A stretch of DNA of 64,000 nucleotides, taken from Halioxenophilus aromaticivorans. Lineage in GTDB: Bacteria > Pseudomonadota > Gammaproteobacteria > Pseudomonadales > Cellvibrionaceae. The DNA is taken from positions 2,790,001 to 2,854,000 of the forward strand of contig NZ_AP031496.1 in the NCBI RefSeq assembly GCF_042850945.1, written 5' to 3'. A program made the position numbers and the translations under genes. The notes under the pieces are model-generated. The model made no database searches and was not told the DNA's origin. It saw only the letters and a program-made list of their open reading frames with translations. Shown piece by piece: positions 36,144 to 46,400 of the stretch; position 1 is the first letter of the stretch; each line of letters begins with the position of its first letter.

Positions 36144-37295
36144 GTGGGGCCCTTACAAGGTATTAAAGTCATTGAAATCGCCGGCATCGGACCGGCGCCA
36201 GTGTGCGGTATGTTACTGGCGGATATGGGCGCCGAGGTTATTCTCGTTCAGCGTAAAAGCAGTGGTACGAACAATATCACTGATGCCGTTACCAACAGTA
36301 AATACGCCATTCCCAATCGGGGTAAAAAATCTATTGTCCTTGACCTGAAAGACCCCTCAGCCGTAGAGGTTGTACTGGATCTGGTTGCCGATGCTGACGC
36401 CTTAATAGAAGGTTTTCGACCGGGTGTGATGGAGCGTCTGGGTCTCGGCCCCGATGTCTGTATGGATAAAAACCCGCGGCTGCTCTATGGCCGTATGACC
36501 GGCTGGGGTCAGCATGGTCCATTGGCTCAGGCGGCGGGTCACGATATTAACTATATCGCCCTTAGCGGCGCACTCTACTATTCGAGTCACCGGAGAGAAG
36601 CGCCCTTCGCGCCGCCGTCTTTGGTCGGCGATGTGGGTGGTGGCTCGATGGTGCTGGTTATGGGGCTATTGGCAGGTGTTATCAACGCCAAAACTACCGG
36701 CAAAGGGCAGGTGATAGACGCGGCTATTACCGACGGCAGCGCTCTTATGACGTCGTTGCTTTATTCGTTCCACCAGGCCGGTTTGTGGAGCAAGGAGCGT
36801 GGCGATAATATCATCGACAGTGCCTCGCCCTGGTACGACTGCTATGAGTGTGCCGACGGTCACTACATAACGGTGGGTGCTTTGGAACCACAATTTTATA
36901 GTCTGTTACTGGAAAAGTGCGGCCTCAGCGATAACCCTGTTTTTTCCCGGCAGTTCAACAAAGCGGACTGGCCACAGGCCAAGAATACAATCATTGATCT
37001 GTTTAAATCCAGAACTCGGGCCGAGTGGTGCGAGTTAATGGAAGGCACGGATGCGTGCTTTGCGCCAGTGTTGAATTTTGAAGAGGCTGCGGCGCATCCT
37101 CATAACCGTGAAAGGGAAACCTTTGTTGAATTAAATGGCATCGTGCAGCCGGGTCCGGCGCCGAAGTTCAGTGCTACCCCCCTGAACATAGCATCGCCTC
37201 CGCCACAGGAAGGCGAGCACACCGAGACGATACTGAAGTCGGTCGGTTACAAAGATGATTATATCGATTTGCTCAGAAGTCGAGAGGTCATTTAA
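36144..37295 (+). CDS. CoA-transferase family III protein, alpha-methylacyl-CoA racemase-like
   Basis: About 383 residues from the GTG at 36144, which has AAGGAGA seven bases upstream; the frame opens earlier but with a poor N-terminus. It is a family III (CaiB/BaiF) protein: IEIAGIGPAPVCGMLLADMG, then FRPGVMERLGLGPD, and GHDINYIALSGALY, the stretch typical of alpha-methylacyl-CoA racemase. Racemases give the 2S epimer that acyl-CoA dehydrogenases need for 2-methyl-branched chains, which fits the HSD17B10-like and SCP2-like neighbours. A true CoA transferase is an alternative. Confidence 0.87.
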   Translation: MGPLQGIKVIEIAGIGPAPVCGMLLADMGAEVILVQRKSSGTNNITDAVTNSKYAIPNRGKKSIVLDLKDPSAVEVVLDLVADADALIEGFRPGVMERLGLGPDVCMDKNPRLLYGRMTGWGQHGPLAQAAGHDINYIALSGALYYSSHRREAPFAPPSLVGDVGGGSMVLVMGLLAGVINAKTTGKGQVIDAAITDGSALMTSLLYSFHQAGLWSKERGDNIIDSASPWYDCYECADGHYITVGALEPQFYSLLLEKCGLSDNPVFSRQFNKADWPQAKNTIIDLFKSRTRAEWCELMEGTDACFAPVLNFEEAAAHPHNRERETFVELNGIVQPGPAPKFSATPLNIASPPPQEGEHTETILKSVGYKDDYIDLLRSREVI

Positions 37296-37377
37296 CGATT
37301 TAAGCGGACTGAAAGGGTATGAATAATTGCCCTATTCAGGCTTTCTATTAGTAAGGCCTTTCGATAAGGGATTGACG

Positions 37378-38913
37378 ATGAAACGATTTGCTTGCCCTGT
37401 AAAAGTGATTTTCGTTGCGCTGTTACTGCTGTTGGGAGCCAATGGCTATGCGACCGAGCGACCCAATATCCTGGTGATCTGGGGGGACGATGTCGGCTGG
37501 TTTAATATCAGCGCCTACAACCGGGGCATGATGGGCTACCGAACACCGAATATCGATCGCATCGTCAACGAGGGCATGTTGTTTACCGATGCCTATGGCG
37601 AGCAGAGTTGTACCGCTGGGCGGTCAGCGTTCATTACTGGCCAGCACCCGGTGCGGACCGGACTGACCAAGGTGGGCATGCCCGGGGCAGAGGTAGGACT
37701 ACAGAAAGAAGACCCAACTCTGGCAGAGCTGCTTAAGCCTCTGGGCTATATGACTGGGCAGTTTGGTAAAAATCATTTGGGCGATCGCGATGAATATCTA
37801 CCAACCAATCACGGCTTCGACGAGTTTTTCGGTAATCTCTACCACCTTAATGCCGAGGATGAGCCCGAGCACCCGGATTATCCCAATGACCCGGAGTTCA
37901 GTAAGCGTTTTGGTCCGCGCGGTGTGATTCATTCGTACGCCGATGGCCGTGTGGAAGATACCGGCCCGCTGAATAAAAAGCGCATGGAAACCGTCGACGA
38001 CGAATTTGTGGGCGCATCACTCAAATTCATGGATAAAGCCCATAAGGCCAGAAAGCCATTTTTTCTTTGGGTTAATGCCACTCGAATGCATGTGTGGACG
38101 CGCTTGGCGCCAAAGTGGGATGGCAAGACTGGTCAGGGTATCTACGCCGACGGTATGGCAGAGCACGATCACCATGTAGGCTCTCTGTTAGGCAAGCTCG
38201 ATCAACTGGGTATTGCCGATAATACCATTGTGTTTTATTCAACCGACAACGGTGCCGAGGTGTTCAGTTGGCCCGATGGCGGCACTATACCCTTCCGCGG
38301 TGAAAAGAACACTACCTGGGAAGGGGGCTTTCGGGTGCCGGCTCTGGTGCGCTGGCCTGGCAAAATCAAAGCCAATAGTGTCTCCAATGAAATTATCTCG
38401 CATCAGGACTGGCTGCCAACCCTAATGGCAGCGGCTGGTGACCGTAACATCAAAAAGAAACTACTCAAAGGGCACTCGGTGTCCGGTAAAAAATTCAAGG
38501 TGCATTTGGATGGATTTAATTTCTTACCTTATATATCTGGCAAAACGAAGGAAGGGCCCCGCAAAGAGTTTTTCTATTTTACCGATGACGGCAACTACTC
38601 GGCGATGCGTATGGGGGACTGGAAATTGGTATTCTCGGAGCAGCGCGCCCACGGATTTCAGGTATGGCGAGAACCATTAACACGAATGCGACTGCCAAAG
38701 ATATTCAATTTACGGCGTGACCCGTTCGAGCGGGCTGACCGTGAAGCCATGGATTATGATCGTTGGGCTACCGAGCACCTGTTTATGCTCTATGCCGCTC
38801 AGGCAGGTACTGCCAGGTTTTTGCAGTCATTCAAGCAATTTCCGCCGCGTCAGCGCCCGGCCAGTTTTAATGTGGAGAAAATAGTCGAGTCTATGTTGAG
38901 GTGGGAGAGATAA
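37378..38913 (+). CDS. Secreted type I sulfatase
   Basis: A 511-residue sulfatase from the ATG at 37378, with AAGGG upstream and a signal peptide (hydrophobic VIFVALLLLLGANGYA), so it acts in the periplasm. The formylglycine motif is Cys78-Thr-Ala-Gly-Arg82 within QSCTAGRSAF, and metal ligands include GDDVGW and STDNGAEV. A separate formylglycine-generating enzyme must mature it; none is in the window. As last gene of the catabolic cluster it may release a sulfate ester from the imported substrate. Confidence 0.9.
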   Translation: MKRFACPVKVIFVALLLLLGANGYATERPNILVIWGDDVGWFNISAYNRGMMGYRTPNIDRIVNEGMLFTDAYGEQSCTAGRSAFITGQHPVRTGLTKVGMPGAEVGLQKEDPTLAELLKPLGYMTGQFGKNHLGDRDEYLPTNHGFDEFFGNLYHLNAEDEPEHPDYPNDPEFSKRFGPRGVIHSYADGRVEDTGPLNKKRMETVDDEFVGASLKFMDKAHKARKPFFLWVNATRMHVWTRLAPKWDGKTGQGIYADGMAEHDHHVGSLLGKLDQLGIADNTIVFYSTDNGAEVFSWPDGGTIPFRGEKNTTWEGGFRVPALVRWPGKIKANSVSNEIISHQDWLPTLMAAAGDRNIKKKLLKGHSVSGKKFKVHLDGFNFLPYISGKTKEGPRKEFFYFTDDGNYSAMRMGDWKLVFSEQRAHGFQVWREPLTRMRLPKIFNLRRDPFERADREAMDYDRWATEHLFMLYAAQAGTARFLQSFKQFPPRQRPASFNVEKIVESMLRWER

Positions 38914-38982
38914 CGGAATATATCTGAGCTGTTCGTTCATTTTGACTCATGTGACAACCAACTGACTACTAGGGGCGCGTGA

Positions 38983-39011
38983 GAGATTCACTCCTGGTTG
39001 GAGTGAGTCTC
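38983..39011 (+). terminator. Stem-loop after the sulfatase gene
   Basis: GAGATTCACTCC pairs with GGAGTGAGTCTC (one mismatch) around a five-base loop, 70 bases after the sulfatase stop. Only a weak T tail follows, so termination is likely but not certain. Confidence 0.5.
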
Positions 39012-39505
39012 TTAAAGACAGCTGCGCAGCTCAACTATCTGAGTCGAAACAATAAAAAAATGGTGCCCTATCTAAAATTCGGGAACAACCTTAAATTCCA
39101 ATAAGCAGGAATTAATAGTACAGATCTCCACAAGTGTGGCATGGCTGCTGCGCGTCAGCTTCGCTGTTAAGGACCCGCCCGAGTTCAGGTGATCTATGGC
39201 GGCTTTCTGGCACTGAACTGCCTTTGATGCGAACTTCCGCTAAGGTGCGGGCACCGGAATTTCATTAAGCAAAAGAACCAACGATTAATTTGATTGATGT
39301 TTGTCTCTTTTGGGTAGAACCCGGAAATTCGATATCTCGAAGAGTGGAACTCATTGCTGAAAATTTAATGTACTTGCGAAGCACCGCAATACGACAGACA
39401 GCTGACAATCACAATTTGGAAGAGTGCGCCCTACGGTAAAGTCAGGTCTACGGTAGATAGGGGACTTTTCGAAACGCCGATGTTGTTGCTATTACGCAAA
39501 TCCAT
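39012..39505. other. Stretch without a supported gene
   Basis: About 490 bases between the sulfatase terminator and the 3' end of the lone integrase. No frame with a recognisable domain was found. Small hairpins such as CCACAAGTGTGG near 39132 are present. An attachment site could lie here, but only one flank is visible. Confidence 0.4.
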
Positions 39506-40783
39506 TCATACTTCTCTTTTCTTTCCAGAGTGAGCGCGTTCCTTCATATCAGACTGAATATAGACTTTATCAGTTGTACCCATACTCGCATGGCCGAGAT
39601 CATCTGCCATATGTTTTAACGGCCTGCTGGCGATATCCTGTGATGCGCCGGTATGGCGTAACCAGTGCGTGGTTGCCTCACGAAGTGCTTTGGCCTCTTT
39701 AGTGAAACCTTCCTCTTTCATTTTGTTATGTGCCATATCGAACGCATCTTGAACGATCCTGCGCAGCTGGCGCGAAGACATTCCTCCCGTGCCGCGGTTC
39801 TTGGCAACCAGTGCAGAATTTGTGTCAAAATTCTGGTGTACTCGGGCTCGATAGGCTTGATAGCGTTCAATATAGGGGAGGAGTGCATTGGGTACCGAGA
39901 CGTCACGAACTTTATTGCCTTTACCCAACACTTTAAGCCAGTTATTGCCATCGTCATCTTGCCAGTAATGCTTCCAGGTAGGTTGCCAATTCGGCCGTTC
40001 AGACAATTCTGAGATCCGCAGGTATAACGTTTTCAGGCACGCGATAATAAACAGTGTTCTCTGGTGGCCTGAATCAGCATCGGCCGCACACTGTGCGCAG
40101 TCCAACACATATTCCCACTGCAGATCCGATAACCGCTTCACGTCTTTTTTGGTAGTACCTTTGATCAAATAGGGTGATTGCTTGCGGATGGCCGGTATGG
40201 GATTGCCAAACGCATAGCCTTCATCGGTCAAATAATCGTAGAAACAGGAGAGAGCGGAGTAACATATTTTCATCGCCTCATGGGAGAGTGTATGCCCATG
40301 GCGTGGGACTTCGATATCCACGCCTTTGTCCTCAGCTTGCTTGCGGTTCTCTTTGGCAACTTTGCCCGCAAAAGGGCGCCATGCCTTATTTCTGAAGTAT
40401 TGGCCGTCAATCAGTTTGAACCGATCGTGTACGGCGTTGGCCACCCAGGATACGGGTGGACTGTGAATGAATTCGAAATAGCTTTCAAGATCGGGACGCT
40501 TGAGCTGAATGACGCTTTTGCCTGCGACGGTCCAGGACCACAGTAAGAGCCGTTCAACCTCGTTTCGGTAGCTGCGGTAAGTAGCTTCACTTTTCCGGCT
40601 GTAGCTTTTGAGGAAAGCCTGGGTTTGCAGGTAATCCTCGCGTGCGTCAGGCACCGATGCCGCTATACTGGTAAGAAATGCATTGGAATCGGGGTAATCT
40701 GCCAGCATGGCGATGCCCGTTGGCAAACGGGTAAAAGCCTTGTGGGCATCGAATAACGGAACGGCGGCAAAGCGCTTGGACAT
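39506..40783 (-). CDS. Lone tyrosine recombinase / integrase
   Basis: A 425-residue tyrosine recombinase with a SAM-like N-terminal core-binding domain and a C-terminal catalytic domain: LRISELSE (first Arg), HWLRHTGAS (His-x-x-Arg), LGHASMGTTDKVYIQS (His and the Tyr nucleophile). No phage or conjugation genes and no excisionase are nearby, so it is either a leftover of an element or a solitary recombinase. It separates the catabolic cluster from the export train. Confidence 0.9.
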   Translation of the reverse strand: MSKRFAAVPLFDAHKAFTRLPTGIAMLADYPDSNAFLTSIAASVPDAREDYLQTQAFLKSYSRKSEATYRSYRNEVERLLLWSWTVAGKSVIQLKRPDLESYFEFIHSPPVSWVANAVHDRFKLIDGQYFRNKAWRPFAGKVAKENRKQAEDKGVDIEVPRHGHTLSHEAMKICYSALSCFYDYLTDEGYAFGNPIPAIRKQSPYLIKGTTKKDVKRLSDLQWEYVLDCAQCAADADSGHQRTLFIIACLKTLYLRISELSERPNWQPTWKHYWQDDDGNNWLKVLGKGNKVRDVSVPNALLPYIERYQAYRARVHQNFDTNSALVAKNRGTGGMSSRQLRRIVQDAFDMAHNKMKEEGFTKEAKALREATTHWLRHTGASQDIASRPLKHMADDLGHASMGTTDKVYIQSDMKERAHSGKKREV

Positions 40784-40844
40784 ACATTATCCCTGTATAT
40801 GCCTATATGAGCCTGTGCAGGACTCTAGCACCGACAATTCATAA

Positions 40845-40870
40845 TGTCCACTAATTGCGATTAGAGGACA
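40845..40870. promoter_or_regulatory. Inverted repeat upstream of the lone integrase
   Basis: TGTCCACTAAT and ATTAGAGGACA are inverted arms with one mismatch around TGCG, about 60 bases before the integrase start. It may be an operator or an integrase arm-binding site. The rest of 40784-41204 contains no supported gene; it lies between divergently ending transcription units. Confidence 0.45.
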
Positions 40871-41204
40871 TAGAGAAGGTTTTCTGCATACAGGTATGCT
40901 CTCCCCTGGATGGTCAATCTATGCCAGTCAGGTTTCAGAGAGGTAGTGGTGATAAAATATACAGTTAAGAGGGGTTTGCGGGGGCCGCCCTAGGAAGAAG
41001 GCAGATTGTGAGGGTGTGTTTGCAGGAAGCAGCTTTACATCGACAATTGTTGATTATAAAGTCAGATTATCCATGGCTGAGTGCTGCAACTCAGCAGTCG
41101 CCGGCGACCTCTACAAGCAGTTAACGGCACTTTCACTACTTGTTTTCTCCCTTCTACCAGCCTGTTCAAAAAACACACTAGAATTTCGTAACCCATTGAA
41201 TGTA

Positions 41205-43472
41205 TTAGGGTATTTTTTCCTTAACTAAGGTTTCCGTACCGTTGATGGCCAACCCCCTACGGACATTGAAAAAGCGATAAGCGCCTTTATTCGGTTCATT
41301 GTCTGCGTTACTTTTAGCAATTAATGCGTGGGACAATAGCTCTTCAGCGGAGGACGCGTCGTTGGGATACATGCTGATCCCCATGCGAAAAGGCAGCCGT
41401 ATCTTGTTTTCTCCCACTTGTACGGGTTCAGAAAATCCAGAAAAAACTCGGTCAATAACTCTCGGAAGTTTGTTTTGATCCGGAATATCGGCGATTAAGA
41501 TACCAAAGTCATTTTGGTTGATCCTAGACACTGTACAATTTTCGTTGATTGTTGTATTAAGTACAGTAATGGCGTCGGTTTTCCGGAAAATCCTGGCGAG
41601 GCGTTTTGAGATCTGAGTGAACACATCGTCTGATATTCTTTTTTCAAGGAATGATTGGTTAGTGCTCAAACTATCAAATTCAATAACCAGAATGGCGGCC
41701 GATTTATCTTCTCGATTTGATCTTTCAATAGCTTGGTGAACGCGATCGTAAAACAGAGATTGGTTTGGTAACCCTGTTACCTTATCGTAGTGCTTTTCTT
41801 TTTGTAGTTGCTCTACAAAGGAATCAGCCACCTTCTCTAACTGACGTATCTGCAGTTTCAGGTTTTTTACTTCTAGCTGATGGTGTGGGTCGTCTGTCAG
41901 TGAAATTCTGTCTGTTGTTTGGGCGTTTTCGGATTGCGTTTCTTCAGCAGGTTGGTCGTTAAATTGTTTTTCCCAGCGCACAACTTGGTTGCGTCCTGCA
42001 TTTTTAGCGGCGTACAACGCTTGGTCCGCTTGTTTGTTCAATTCACTTTGACTTGCCGAGCCATCTGCGAGGGTTGCAACACCTAGGCTTGCAGTAATAC
42101 GTCGGTCATTTGGTAGTACTTTGTGAGACTCTCGGTAAATTTGCAGCCTAATTCGTTCAGCGACTGATATCGCCTCATCGATGTGTAAGCCTGGCAAAAC
42201 AATACAAAATTCTTCTCCGCCGTATCGACCTACAACATCCTCCTCTCTTGTCGACGATTCCAATACTTGGGCCAGCATTTTAATCACTTCGTCGCCGACA
42301 TCATGACCATGGTTGTCGTTGACTTTTTTAAAGTGATCGATATCAACCATAATGCAACACAGGCTCTTATTTTCTTCTTGAGCTTGGCTAAACAATACGT
42401 CGAATTGCTCGTAGAAGAAGCGTCGATTATAGCTACCTGTGAGAGGATCTCTTGTGGCGAGGTAGAATAGCTCTTTATTCTGTCTCTGAATTTCTTTGCG
42501 TGAAACCTCAAGATTCGACACTGTGTTTTGAAGTTTTAGTTTTTGGTGTTCTAATTCAGTGACGTCATCAAAGGTTAACAGCATACCTTGTGGTATCTGA
42601 TTGCCATCTAAAATTGGCGCACTGTTAACTAGCATGGTTCGCGTATCGTTTTGAATGTCCAATACCAGCCTATCGTTTACACGGTTTACATTAGCGCTAA
42701 AAGCAGTTATCCAGGGAAAGTACTCTGGACCAAAAGCGTCATCTTCTGGGCGCCAACCTAGCTCGGATAATTTAATCCCAAATAAGGACTCCACAGGTCT
42801 TTTTACAATCTCGGAAAATGCCTTGTTGGCTAAAACGACATGCTCATTATCGTCTAAGATAACGACACCCTCCGCGAGTGAGTCGAAGGCGGCGTTGACG
42901 CGTTCAGGTACTACCGAAGAAGGGTCTATTTGTCGTAAGGTACGCAGCATCAAAGCCAGAAAAAGAACGAAGCAAAGACCAGAAGCAATGGCTAGCCAGC
43001 TATAGGTGGGGTTAGAAAACACGGCTCCATCACTGAACAATGGCGTAAAATGAATTTCTACAGAGCCCAGTTGTCGGCCATTGGCAAAAACGGGCACTAC
43101 CACATGTGTACTGGTCGATTTGTTGCTCTGATAGCTACCCCAACCATTTTCGTGATTCCGGATTTGAAACAACAGACGTCCGTCGGTGTAACGAAAGCCT
43201 GCTGATTTCATGCGATCATCCCGCTCCACTGCCACGGATAGGATCTTGCGAATCAGTTTTACATCGTTTTGCGCCGCCAACTCAGAGAATAATACGGCAA
43301 AGGATTCGCTGATTTTTTTTCTAGAGTCGAGTTCGTACTTTTGATCGTTTGGTGCCCAGCCCACTAAGTCGGTTATTAAAAACACGCTTATCAAAATAGA
43401 CGTTAACCCAAAGCACACCTTTATGGATGGTATGAGTGTGTTTAGGATGCTTCGAAGATGTACTCGCTTCAC
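41205..43472 (-). CDS. Membrane diguanylate cyclase with PAS and a degenerate second GGDEF
   Basis: A 755-residue inner-membrane signalling protein. A transmembrane helix (about 17-37), a periplasmic sensor region (40-155), a second helix (157-177), a PAS domain (190-310) and a coiled linker precede a GGDEF domain (340-500). The active motif GGEEF is at 418-422, and an RxxD inhibitory site lies at 409-412. A second GGDEF-like domain (about 575-735) has NQNDF in place of the active motif and is probably regulatory. No EAL domain is present. The GTG start overlaps the giant gene's stop (GTGA), so it is translationally coupled and likely tunes c-di-GMP for that protein. Confidence 0.9.
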   Translation of the reverse strand: MKRVHLRSILNTLIPSIKVCFGLTSILISVFLITDLVGWAPNDQKYELDSRKKISESFAVLFSELAAQNDVKLIRKILSVAVERDDRMKSAGFRYTDGRLLFQIRNHENGWGSYQSNKSTSTHVVVPVFANGRQLGSVEIHFTPLFSDGAVFSNPTYSWLAIASGLCFVLFLALMLRTLRQIDPSSVVPERVNAAFDSLAEGVVILDDNEHVVLANKAFSEIVKRPVESLFGIKLSELGWRPEDDAFGPEYFPWITAFSANVNRVNDRLVLDIQNDTRTMLVNSAPILDGNQIPQGMLLTFDDVTELEHQKLKLQNTVSNLEVSRKEIQRQNKELFYLATRDPLTGSYNRRFFYEQFDVLFSQAQEENKSLCCIMVDIDHFKKVNDNHGHDVGDEVIKMLAQVLESSTREEDVVGRYGGEEFCIVLPGLHIDEAISVAERIRLQIYRESHKVLPNDRRITASLGVATLADGSASQSELNKQADQALYAAKNAGRNQVVRWEKQFNDQPAEETQSENAQTTDRISLTDDPHHQLEVKNLKLQIRQLEKVADSFVEQLQKEKHYDKVTGLPNQSLFYDRVHQAIERSNREDKSAAILVIEFDSLSTNQSFLEKRISDDVFTQISKRLARIFRKTDAITVLNTTINENCTVSRINQNDFGILIADIPDQNKLPRVIDRVFSGFSEPVQVGENKIRLPFRMGISMYPNDASSAEELLSHALIAKSNADNEPNKGAYRFFNVRRGLAINGTETLVKEKIP

Positions 43473-46400
43473 AATTTGCTATCATCCTTGGTGTCCTCTG
43501 TAAACATGCTTTCGATACGGTCATCTGATCGGTTGGCGAGTTTGTTTTTGTCTTTTTTTGTTTTCTTCTTGGCAACGACGGTCAAAGGGTCAAATTTCTG
43601 GAAGACAGCAGCGGAGGATAAAATCGTGCTCAAGAGCGCGCCACCACGTAATAGCCAACTAACAACACCAGCGGTAAAGCTCACAGCTGCTGTAGCGACA
43701 AATTCGATTTCGATATCGCCTTTTTCCTGAGTTGTGTAGTCTTCATCTAAATCCATCTGAATTCGTTGAATGTTCTGCCAGATAGGATCTGAATCTGTAT
43801 CAACCGTAATGTTCGTTGAGTGTAGCGATTCAGCCTTGGTCTGTTTGTCTGCTATATCTGCCAGCTGTGTGGCTCGCCATGCTGCTACTGGGTTATCAGA
43901 TACCGAACGGCCAGGATCAAGATCAACGTTCTCGTCACCAGCAGTGTCATTTTTTATATCGTGATCTAGCGTTCTTGAAATATATTGTCTGCTTTGTCCG
44001 TTTATCTCACGTAGATTAATTGGTGAGGACGATTGGTTTGAATCGTTATTATTAGCTTGGTTTGATGTCGCTTCCGACTGGCTGTTATCAGTTTCAATTA
44101 GTGGCGAAGTTTTAATTGTCGACCCATGATCTCGGTCCGCACGCCCGCTGGTGTTGGCGTCTTTAACGTTGTTAAAGTTATCAAGAGTGTTATCAGAGCT
44201 AACAATGTTGGAGTTTCCTATTATGGCGGCGTTTACAGTTGTTGAGTCTCCTGCAGTTTTAACCACAATCAAATCAAATGATTGGCTCTTAACCAAGCTG
44301 CCGTCACTGACTTGTATCTCCACTCTTTGGTTGCCAACGTTTACTGAGGTAGGTGTGCCACTAATTGTAGCAGTACCATCGCCGTGATCTTCTAGTGTTA
44401 ACCAGTGTGGTAAGGACATAGCAGTAAAGCTTAGGCGTGTCTCTCCATCTTGATCTTCCGCATTGATGGTATAGCTATAATAGTTGTTCTCCAGCGCCGT
44501 TGTTTCTGCTTCCGAATTAATGACAGATGCTTCATTTTCATCGCTCACTAAAACTGTAACTGTTTCATCGTGTGTAAGTCCTAAGTTGTCAGTGATACGA
44601 ATCATCAACTCGTACGTGCTTCTGGACTCGTGGTTCAATAAGCCATCTCGAATAATTAATTGCTCTTGGTTTTCTCCTGTAAGGATAAAATAACCAGCGT
44701 CTTGGCCACCAATGATTGCAAAACTATGGTTGTCGCTGGCATCAACGTCTATTGCCGCGAGTGTGCCGACCAAATGTCCGTTGGTAGTATCAGTGTTTTC
44801 TAGGACGCTAAAGCTGTTCGAGGCCAAGCCAATAGGCTGTTCATTAACATTCTCAACGTAAATAGAAAATTCCTGAGAGGTTTCACCTCCATTACCGTCA
44901 CGGGCAGTGATCTGCACAATATAAATATTGTTTCTGTCGTGATCGGTTCTTTGTTCAAAATTGGGCGGATTGGAAAAGGTAAGTTCACCGGTGGCACTGT
45001 CTATATCAAACAACGCTGCATCGTCTCCGCCGGTAATCGCAAAGTTCGTACTATCACCATCGCTATCCATAACCGCCAGTGTCGTCACCGCAGTAGTATT
45101 TTCAGCGACGGTAATATTCGTGGGGTTAGTGAAAACCGGTGCATCATTGGTATTAGCAACGGTTATTGTAAAAGTTTGGGTATCAGACAGAACCCCATCA
45201 TTAACGTACACAGTGATTTCGTGGTTGCCGACATCACTGTTACTCGGTGTACCATTGAGCGTTGCCGTACCATCTCCGTTGTTGGTTAAGATCAACCAAT
45301 CTGGTAACGAGGTTGTAGTAACCGATAGAGTATTGTTGTTGTCAGGGTCTTGCACCCGAATTGTGTATTGGTAATAGCTATCTTCACTGGCCTCGGTCAA
45401 AGCCTCCGATACAATGCTTGGCCCTTCGTTCACATCGGCTACATTGATGGTTATGATTTGATCGTCACTTAAGCCGCCGTTATCCGTTCCTCGAACAATA
45501 ACTTGATAACTATCTTGTGCTTCAAAATCAATGCTATTGGTGGTTAGGATAAGCTCATCTTGGTTTATACCGCCAATGGAGAATAGATTGCCATCAGCTC
45601 CGCCCACCACCGTGTAGCTGATGTTATCTCCAGCATCGGGATCATTACTGCTTAAGCTACCCAATGAGTAACCACTGCTCGCATCCGTATTTTCAACTAC
45701 AACAAATGCGCCGGGTGCATCCATTGTCGGCGCTTCATTTACCTGGGTGACAGTTATAGCCAAGGTCTGTTCGGTATTGGCACCATTGCCGTCGGCGGCG
45801 GTTACCCTTAGCTGGTACACATTATCGCTATCGCTATCCAGTGGGTTCTCATAATTCGGTAGGCTGGTAAATATCAGCTCACCGGTAACGCTGTTTACAC
45901 TAAATAATGCGGCGTCGTCACCTCCGGTTATTGAAAATGTATGGCTATCGCCATCGTCGTCCGTGGTGGTTAGAGTCGTCACCGTAGCCGAATTCTCCGC
46001 AACGGAAAAATTGGCCGGGCTGGTGAACACCGGTGCATCATTGGTATTAATGACTTGAAGCGTGAAGCTTTGAGTATCTGTCAGGGTTCCGTCAGTTATC
46101 TGAACTGTTATGTTGTGGTTGCCTACATCACTATTGCTAGGCGTTCCGCTTAATGTCGCTGAGCCATCGCCATGATCTATTAGGTTCAGCCAGTTGGGGA
46201 GGGCAGTGGCCGTATATGACAGGTTTGCATTGGCATCTGGATCGCTGGCCGTTAGGGTGTATTGATATAGGCTATCTTCGGTTGTGATTGTGATTGCCGA
46301 TGATTCCACCGTTGGGCCTTCGTTTTCGTCGCTAACACTCACGGTGATAGTTTCGTCTTGGCTTAAACCGCCACTGTCTGTGGTGCGTACTGTTACTTGG

